Assembly (NCBI GenBank): GCA_025093985.1
Contig: JACAAK010000006.1
Coordinates: 1,426,001-1,490,000 of the forward strand
Reading direction: 5' to 3'
DNA length: 64,000 bases
Source: Calvatia gigantea
Taxonomy: Eukaryota > Basidiomycota > Agaricomycetes > Agaricales > Lycoperdaceae
The notes under the pieces: model-generated
Told to the model about the DNA's origin: nothing
Database searches by the model: none
What the model saw: only the letters and a program-made list of their open reading frames with translations
In this document: in pieces, positions 57,186 to 64,000 of the stretch
How the letters are laid out: each line of letters begins with the position of its first letter
Position numbering within the stretch: position 1 is the first letter of the stretch
Made by a program: the position numbers and the translations under genes

Positions 57186-59541
57186 TCAGTCACGTGAAAC
57201 GTCACTAGATATTGCAGATTAGTTGGAGGATGGAGGACCAGACAGGAATAGGCGTACCGGCCGAAGAGTTGAACCTTCAACCAGTCAGTAGCGACGAGGG
57301 CACGATTACGAAGGGAGAACAAAGTGCTAAGATAAGCGCTGCGCCAGAAAAGATATGTCGCGACACCTCCAGTTGCAATCTAAAAAAAAGAAAGATGAAC
57401 GAGTCACAACCTAGCAAGGAAGACCAAAAAAACGCACATTTCCATTCATGAAAGGCAGGTCCGCAATAGCCTTCTCAGATCCAATGTACGCCAACGAACC
57501 TTGGTGTGAATATTCGAAGGGCCTTAGCTTGACCTTAGACAGCTGCTTCTGGGCAACCTCCGCCTCGCGTAAGACCTTCTTCCTCTCCTCTCCGTCTAGG
57601 ACTGTAGCAGCCACGGACTCAAGCTTTTCAACGTCCTGCTGTAGTTGATCGCGTCTAGCTATTTGCTTGAGTTGGCGGGCAAGGTAGGCGCCTTGTTGGG
57701 CGGCGACCTGGGCAGTAGCAGAGTACTGTGTTGCGGTGCAGTCACCAATGGCGAAGACGCTGTCTTCAGCACCTTTTATGCGGAGGAAATCTGACAATAG
57801 CTGTGAGAATATGAGGGGCTCACGGGGACGAAATCCACCTACTGTCAACGACAAGACCACGCCTGCCGGTCTGAACATCAGGAAACTTGGCCATGAGGTC
57901 CTGCGTAATCTTGCGGCCTTTGTTACCCTACAACCGAGTTAGTTCTCAAGCTAAGCACGTGAAGCAACTAAGCGTACAGCAGCCCAGACAACTAGACCAC
58001 AAGGCACCTCCTTAATAGTCTTATCCGGCATTTGGAGGACAACACTTCTCTCCTTGACCTCCTTGACCATCGTCTTGGTCAAAATATCGATCTTACTCTC
58101 CTTGAAAGTCGACTCGGTATAGTCAATGAGCTGCTTGCTGAACATGGGCAACACGCTTGGCAGTGCTTCCACGAGTGTGATACGAATCCGACTCGCAAGT
58201 TCGGGATACCAGGACTTAAGATCGTCTTCGAGAAAATCGTGGAGTTCACCACTTAGTTCGATACCAGTGGGACCGCCACCGACGACAATCATGTGAAGAA
58301 GACGCTCGACCTCCTGGGGGTCTTGACCGGGGAACGCAGCCGTCTCAAGACCTATGGGCTATGAGAATTGTCTCTGGCGTCTAATCTCTGAAGGAACTTA
58401 CAGTCCATGAATTCCCTTTGGAACTGCAAACTTGAGGTCAGCTCCAATCATCGGGCATAAGTGAGAGACTTACGCGCTCTGCATCGTGCAATTCTTTCAT
58501 GAAACAAGCATGTTCCTTTACACCTGGAATGTTGAACGTCTGGGTCTCTGCTCCAACAGCGTACACGAGGTAATCATAAGGAATCGTAGTCGACGAAACG
58601 GCACCCTTGATATCGGAGGTATCTTATCTGTTATTAGAAATAAACCTCTTGAGACGCGTAGATATCTTACCATTGAATGTTATGGTCTTGTTGATCGGCT
58701 AAAAAAGGCAGGTGTCAGCGGAAGAGTCAGTGATAAGATAAAAATAGCACACATCAACGTCCGTAGCCTCCGCTTCAATGACAGATACATTGCGTGTTTT
58801 ATGACGTGTGATATACCGGATAGATTGGATAATGGACCGGGGGTTTAGCGTGCCGACGGCGACGCTGGGTAGAAGGGGAGTGAACAAGAAAAAGTTTTTC
58901 GGGCTGACAACGATCTGGGTGCTGCGTTGAAAAGACGGCACTGGTGGGAAGAGAAAAGGAACATACGACGTTGTAGTCAGCGGTGTCCAGATTTTTGAGC
59001 AGACTGGTTGCTCCCCAGCCGCTTCCGAGGACCACCAGTGTTTTCCTCTCCTGGTCAAAAGGCATCTGAGGGCCTGGATGCTTTTCACGCTGGGTGATGT
59101 AATACAAGGCGCCTGCGCCACCAAAGGTTGCAATGAGTGTGGCCTTTCCAACAAATTGAAGGAAGCCTTTCCATCTGGATTGGCTGGGGGACGGGGGCGG
59201 CGGAAGCGATGCCTGACAGGGATTAATAGGTTGAGAAACAAAGGCAAGGCAAGAAAGGGAAATACTAACGTTATTTGATTCTGTCGCTAGTGTCCGTCTG
59301 AGCGACGAAGACTGGAAATAAAAGGTCAGTGTCTTTACTGTAAACTAGCAGCTTTAACTTACCCGGACAACAGAATCTGTGCAACCGACATGTCTTAGTA
59401 GCGAACGTTGCGCAATTTGCGAGCGCCACAAGGGTCTAGACTGTGCAAAAGACCGTCCGAGAAGAATCGCTGTCGTGGGTATGGGAGTTGAGATCCAGAC
59501 ACGTCTCGGATACTGAAGAACTAACCCGGGCTGCGAGAAAC
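57186..59541 (-). CDS. NDE1: Type II NADH:ubiquinone oxidoreductase (alternative NADH dehydrogenase)
   Basis: Rotenone-insensitive, non-proton-pumping NADH dehydrogenase of the mitochondrial inner membrane. Twelve exons (59363-59541, 59270-59311, 58967-59212, 58753-58914, 58671-58698, 58474-58622, 58402-58423, 57978-58351, 57843-57927, 57438-57790, 57258-57379, 57186-57204) join in phase to about 593 residues. The presequence is Arg- and Ser-rich, as for mitochondrial import, and a hydrophobic helix follows (FVGKATLIATFGGAGALYY). The FAD-binding motif is LGSGWGATS, the NADH-binding motif is VGGGPTGIE, and AIGDC closes the FAD site. The C-terminus LFWRSAYLS to LFGRDVSRD is family-typical. An EF-hand insert is not obvious. 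No ATG lies in phase in the first exon, so a short 5' exon beyond 59541 must carry the start. NDE versus NDI (outer or inner face) is not settled. Confidence 0.92.
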
Positions 59542-60677
59542 CTGCATATCAACACGAAGGTGTTAGAGGCGCCTGTGGGCGACTTGGAGGGGAAAGAGTA
59601 GAGAACGAGTTATTTGGGAGAAAGACTGGGAATGCAGCCTACATGCCGGTCACCCGAGAATACCGTGCACGTGCAATCTTCCACTCCCGCCAGGATAACG
59701 ATTAATGATTTTGATTGCTCACTAGCGCCCACTCCGCTTCATCCATCTCACCCGTCCAACGTGCACTACGTATCAACCGGTGATATGTCAAGGCCAGCTT
59801 ACTTACAAACGCTTCTGGAATTTGGAAAAGCGAGACAAGTTCTCGCGTCTCGTTGTTCGACCAATCCCAGAGCAAATGTGGCTGTACCATCACGAGACTA
59901 CGATCCGTTAACGAATGTCCGATCCGATGCCTTTCGCTTTTGAAAATCACTGCCTTTCAAATCTAAAGCATTACGTTCCTCCATCTATCAATCAAACTGT
60001 TGACAGCTGTTGACAGTCCCAATTATAATAAAGCGATGACTTCCACTGACCCACCATGACTAACCTTACGAACAAGTTACAAACATGCATGGTACCATAC
60101 AAACCCCTTTTCGGTTTTCGGGCAATCAACATGATTATCTTATCGTTTCTCCATTTTCGACATGGGATACCGAGTCCGCGCCCGCACAATAATCTCAAAT
60201 TCGCAGGTGAGCTCACATAACATTCACAACGTAAAACACGGAGGATGTCCAGAAGTGACCTCAAGGAATGGCCAGAAGTTGATCTTCCCCTTGACGAATA
60301 TCTCACTCGACTTACCACATCCTCATGCTCGTTTCTATTGTTCCTGGAATCAGTGCAGCCGGATCATCACAGCCGAACTTCTTTTAGTACTATCCATAAT
60401 TGCACTGGTCAATCCCCCCTCGCGTTCGATTTTCGACCGTTCCTCGGCCTGATTGGTGCTGCAAGACGCTCGTCGTGTCAGTAGCTGTGTCACCTGTCGC
60501 ATACTTTCATCGTCCGTTCTCGATGTCGAACCGAAGAAGGCGTGAGGGCATGATCCACCCTGTTTTTCTGGTTCTGGATTGTTCTCAATCTTCACAGCAT
60601 CCAGAAACTCGGCTCGGCCTCTTTCAAGGGATGGAATGTTATCCCACAACGCTATCTTTCCATCATTTTATTTGGCC
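59542..60677. other. Divergent upstream region, NADH dehydrogenase / DDR48-like gene
   Basis: Should contain the missing first exon of the NADH dehydrogenase gene. The open frames at 59614-59943 and 60162-60484 have no family resemblance and are not called. Confidence 0.45.
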
Positions 60678-60685
60678 TATATAAA
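60678..60685 (+). promoter_or_regulatory. TATA box of the DDR48-like gene
   Basis: TATATAAA, 91 bases upstream of the ATG at 60769, matching the placement in the hydrophobin genes and suggesting strong, inducible transcription. Confidence 0.65.
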
Positions 60686-60768
60686 GGACAACAATCACCG
60701 TCCTTTCTCAACAAAGCAGCTAACGCTTTCAACTCACTACTTCCTTGACACTACCACTTTCCTGCACT

Positions 60769-61837
60769 ATGCCTCGTGAACAGAGCTCCGAACGTCGCAA
60801 CCGTGGTGGTACGTTCCAGTCTGTACTCCAACCACAGAAACTCCGAGACTAACGGCAATACCCTAGATGATGATCGCAAAAACAACCGCGATAACGATAA
60901 CGACAACTCCTCCTCCAATGATTACAGTTCCGGGAACACCTATGGATCTTCCAATACTGATTCATACAAATCGTCCAACAACGATTCGTATGGCAGCTCC
61001 GACACCTACGGGAGCGGCAGGAAGGACAATGATGATGCCTATGGCTCCTCCAACAACGATTCATACGGTTCCGGCGGGCGCAACAACAGCAATGACAACT
61101 ACGGAAGCAACAACAGAAATGAGTCCAGCTATGGCTCCTCTAATAACGACTCGTACGGAAGCAGCAACAGGAACGAGTCGAGCTACGGCTCTTCCAACGA
61201 TGATTCTTACGGCTCCTCAAACCGCCGTGATAACGACGACGACAATTCATACAGCAGCGCTAACAGGAACGAATCAAGTTACGGCTCTTCCGACACATAT
61301 GGAAGCAGCAACAAGAACGAGTCCAGCTATGGAAGTTCCAACAACGACTCGTACGGTTCTTCTAACCGCCGTGACAACGACAACAACAACACCTATGGGT
61401 CGTCCAACAAAGACTCGTACGGCTCGTCAAACGACAACACCTATGGATCGTCCAACAAAGACTCATACGGCTCGTCGAACGACAACTCATCTTCTAATAC
61501 CTACGGCTCGTCAAATGACAATTCGTCTTCTAAGACCTACGGCTCCTCGGACAACACTTCCTCTTATGGGTCTTCCTAACAACAATAACCCGGGCTCGAA
61601 TGACTTCGTTGATAAGGCTGTGAAGACCGCTGCAACCAAGGCAGGTTACAACATTGTACGTTTCTAGTCCTTCTACCACAATCAGATACCGACCTTGAGC
61701 GTTTAGTCGGAAGACACCGCCGACAAGATTGGAGATGGCCTGAGGGATGGTTTGAAACGCTTCGGCGGTTGTACGAGCCCTTTCTCTTGTTTCACTCGCT
61801 TGTGCTGATATTCTTTCGTATAGTTGGTGGAAACTAA
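60769..61837 (+). pseudogene. DDR48-like Asn/Ser/Tyr/Gly repeat stress protein, frameshifted
   Basis: Yeast Ddr48 is a hydrophilic stress-induced protein built from SYGSSN-type repeats. Here exon 1 (60769-60808) encodes MPREQSSERRNRG; exon 2 from 60867 encodes more than 20 copies of a DSYGSSN/ESSYGSSN unit. The frame stops at 61577-61579. A one-base shift there, most likely an extra T, would continue as NNNNPGSNDFVDKAVKTAA and then two short exons (61707-61767 and 61824-61837) ending DGLRDGLKRFG, the conserved C-terminal part of fungal relatives. So the current product is truncated at about 250 residues, or the base is an assembly error. The +1 frame is also open through most of the repeat because the codons are so uniform. 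No signal peptide or membrane segment. Confidence 0.82.
60946..61575 (+). repeat. Coding minisatellite, degenerate repeats of about 21-24 bp
   Basis: Repeats of tcgtacggctcctccaacaa type, varying at third codon positions, encode the Ser-Tyr-Gly-Ser-Ser-Asn units. The longer composite unit NRNESSYGSSN-DSYGSSN recurs several times, showing past unequal exchange. Confidence 0.85.
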
Positions 61838-62916
61838 AGCGACCAATCAAAATAGGGTTTGGGTATTGGAGCAGAACGGAAATTTGTGCCATCAGATAAG
61901 TGTACTCTGGGAAATCGTGAAATTATACAGTTGTATCAGGCCAAAAGGCTGCAAGACATGGTATCTATGCCTGAGCGGGTGAAAACTTTAGGTTCTAATC
62001 CTTTTGGTGATCCTGACCTGGAAGTGCCATCATCTATCACCCCACGCATGAAATGTGTTGGACCGGGAAGTTTTGGAACACTTGCGAAGCTTGGGGATGA
62101 GGTCCGCTGACCTCATCTCGGGACCAGTCAAACCAAGAAGGTAGGTACGAAAAGGTTATCAGAGAAATTGAAAGCACTCCGCTTGTGCACAGAAACTTAG
62201 GTACCCCGGGTGCAGAGATATACCCAAGACCTGTCGCTGGTTATTAGATTTGTAGTGATATCTAAGGGTGTATTTCATTGCCCCGAAAGCGATGCCGTCA
62301 GTGAGATAATAGATGTATTGAGTTGGATCAGCCATGGATGACCTTCATGGTTAACACAATGGATGTTTCAGAGGACTGTGGGTGGGTGCGGAGTGAGTTT
62401 GTCCTTCCATTACGTCTCCACTGGAAATCGATACAGAAGTCCCTTGGGTGATCCTCGTTGCTTAAAATATCTGTGGGCCTTTATTGACAGGCCAGACCAG
62501 TCGCATCGGTCAAAGAATGAGCTCAGACCAGAGGACTTCACCTCTTCCCCTTTGTCTCTTTGCTGCAATATTCTTACTGACCGTATTTCGACGTTCCCTC
62601 CCTTAGCGGGGTTGTACATTCCCCTCAAGAGTATCCTCTAGAGGAGCAGTTTGTCACGTTGACCAAAAGGAGGCATCCTAAGTGGAACCTGTGGCAATTT
62701 TTGGGGGCCAAGGATTCAAATATTCAACTGTGGGTCATGAGTTCATACGGGATCCACACGGACACGTTACTTTTTTGTACCGAACAAGCCTACACCTGGA
62801 CAGTAAGCCAAGTATATCGGCATATCAAGGGAACACATATGTATACAACCAAATATCTCGTGATCATGGCTTGTCAGTACGGAGATGACCAAAGTTTCAA
62901 GAGTGGATGTAAGGCT
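61838..62916. other. Intergenic, no supported gene
   Basis: Plus-strand frames at 61859-62110 (83 codons) and 62363-62641 (92 codons) are open but not recognised and have no joining splice signals I trust. The frame at 62659-63087 overlaps the LanC-like gene on the other strand and is treated as a shadow. Confidence 0.45.
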
Positions 62917-64000
62917 TCACTCGACCGCGAGATCATCATAACCAGGCATCCCAGAGCACGAGAAGCACTTTCCGCTGTTCTTCAGCCTATGCAAGATCTC
63001 CTGCCAAGCACAACACATGCCCGCCATACCCTCATACAAACTCCAGGGATGATCTGGTGTTGTCATTTCCCCCTTCCTGACCAATGAGCTCGCGTAAGTT
63101 GCTAAATGAGCCAAATGCGCAGCTTGCGTAAAATATGGCCTGCTTCCTGTGGAGCTCGGGGGGCTCGCAGCTGGAGTAGACTCGGACGATGACGGAAGAC
63201 CACAGGGCTCATCCAAGACACCTGACGCCGAGAGAAGTCCGTAGATGGAGCCTGCGATTCCATGGCACAAACCGACTCCCTTACGGAGTAGACCGTGCAT
63301 GTACACCACTGCGCACCCTCGCTGAAGAGCCACTACGAAACGGTCCTTCTGTCGGTCTGTCAATCCTGTCGTAACACCGAGTGTTATCGACAGGCGCAAA
63401 ATTGTCGAGAGCAGAATAAGCATTGCTGTAGCGCCATGGCACCATCTGTAGGGTAGAGTCTACCTGAGCCACAAGGCCGCAACTTTTTTACATAGAACTT
63501 ACTGTACTAATTCATGCTCTCCTGAGGTTGTTTGAATCGAGGGGGGAGCTTTTGTCGACCAATTACCAGCACGATCCTGACAATTGACAAGCCACTCGAT
63601 AGTTTGAACGATTTCGGGCATGTGTTCTGTGGTGGTTGGGGTCGGACAACGCAGTAACATTTGCAATATGCCAGCTGCGTGCTGATTCGAGCATTATCTT
63701 TCAAAGCAGAAGGTGATAGACTTGCCTATGCCATGAGCACCTCCAAGGTATCGTTTGCCATGCCAGGACCACATTAAAGGAGGAGAGTTGTTATCGCTAG
63801 ATTCAGAACGATATGCTTTCGCCCCGAGCTTTCCTCGGTGTATAATAGACTGAGCAATCGCTCCCAGGGTAGCATCCGATAGTAGCCCTCTGCATGACTC
63901 TAGGTCTTGATATGCTTCGTTGCCGGGATCATGACCACCGTCTCTGGACTCAGAAAGGGTCCGCTCTCCCGCTTTCTCCAAATTTCCCCTCAGGCGAAGG
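62917..64000 (-). CDS. LanC-like protein (LANCL), C-terminal part, runs off the window
   Basis: Eukaryotic LanC-like proteins are zinc-containing alpha-toroid enzymes that add glutathione to dehydroamino acids in damaged proteins. Three exons are visible: 63726-64000 (5' end outside the window), 63503-63674 and 62917-63445; they join in phase. The sequence shows the HGxxYLGGAHG motif (WHGKRYLGGAHGIAG), ECHM-like first zinc ligand region WCHGA, the second ligand pair in GLCHGIAG, and the late helix SLYEGMAGMCC. The C-terminus is PGYDDLAVE. Cys and His ligands are all present. The intron between the first two visible exons has a GC donor (ATAG/GCAAGT). The N-terminal third is missing because of the window edge, not a lesion. 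Confidence 0.9.

Noticed and set aside
60867..61667. Long Thr/Ala/Met-rich open frame overlapping the repeat protein
   Set aside because: It is an effect of the uniform codons of the Ser-Tyr-Gly repeat; it has no start context of its own and only its last 30 codons look protein-like, because of the frameshift.
62659..63087. Open plus-strand frame of 142 codons
   Set aside because: Largely antisense to conserved LanC-like exons, with no family resemblance.

Overview
The window is nuclear DNA of a filamentous basidiomycete, most likely an Agaricomycete. Genes carry many short (about 47-66 nt) GT-AG introns and occasional micro-exons. The gene families are typical of mushrooms: two class I hydrophobins, an agaric-type seven-helix receptor, a multi-gene membrane protein family, a NACHT STAND protein, CorA-like proteins and a GH95 fucosidase. 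There is one intron-containing nuclear tRNA. No species is named because nothing in the sequence fixes it. Exon coordinates below are hand-built from splice signals, reading phase and family resemblance; phases were checked so that exons sum to whole codons in every gene called intact.

Layout. 1-14200 is a transposon graveyard. An AT-rich broken gene is interrupted by a complete Tc1/mariner element (1046-2650) and by the 3' half of a Ty1/copia retrotransposon with its LTR (3053 to about 5150). Unassigned DNA follows to 11172, then a second Tc1 copy (11173-12716), a 502-bp duplicated segment and a third Tc1 end fragment (to 13333). 14223-15721 is an NAD(P)-dependent reductase (minus). 17231-20706 is a GH95 fucosidase relic with frameshifts. 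20913-22218 is an arylalkylamine-N-acetyltransferase-like domain fused to an Mss4/Dss4 domain. 23218-23721 is hydrophobin 1, 24194-24293 is tRNA-Val(AAC), 24719-26195 is a seven-helix GPCR-like protein and 26610-27672 is a class I glutamine amidotransferase-like protein.

28977-42776 is the gene-dense core: a CUE-domain ER membrane protein, gamma-tubulin complex component 2, hydrophobin 2, a Qc-SNARE, a seven-helix membrane protein (copy A), an aldo-keto reductase and, head-to-head with the reductase, an unusual tryptophan-pathway protein. The latter keeps an intact indole-3-glycerol-phosphate synthase but has no glutaminase domain and a degenerate PRA-isomerase domain.

43772-56690 is accessory: an F-box pseudogene, copy B of the seven-helix family, two tandem decayed CorA-like genes, an intact NACHT STAND protein, and a remnant of a third seven-helix copy. 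57186-64000 returns to conserved genes: a mitochondrial type II NADH dehydrogenase, a DDR48-like Asn/Ser/Tyr/Gly repeat protein with a frameshift, and the 3' end of a LanC-like gene that runs off the right edge. The core genes are housekeeping genes with no common pathway. The only hint of functional pairing is the divergent reductase/IGPS pair with a 283-bp shared upstream region.
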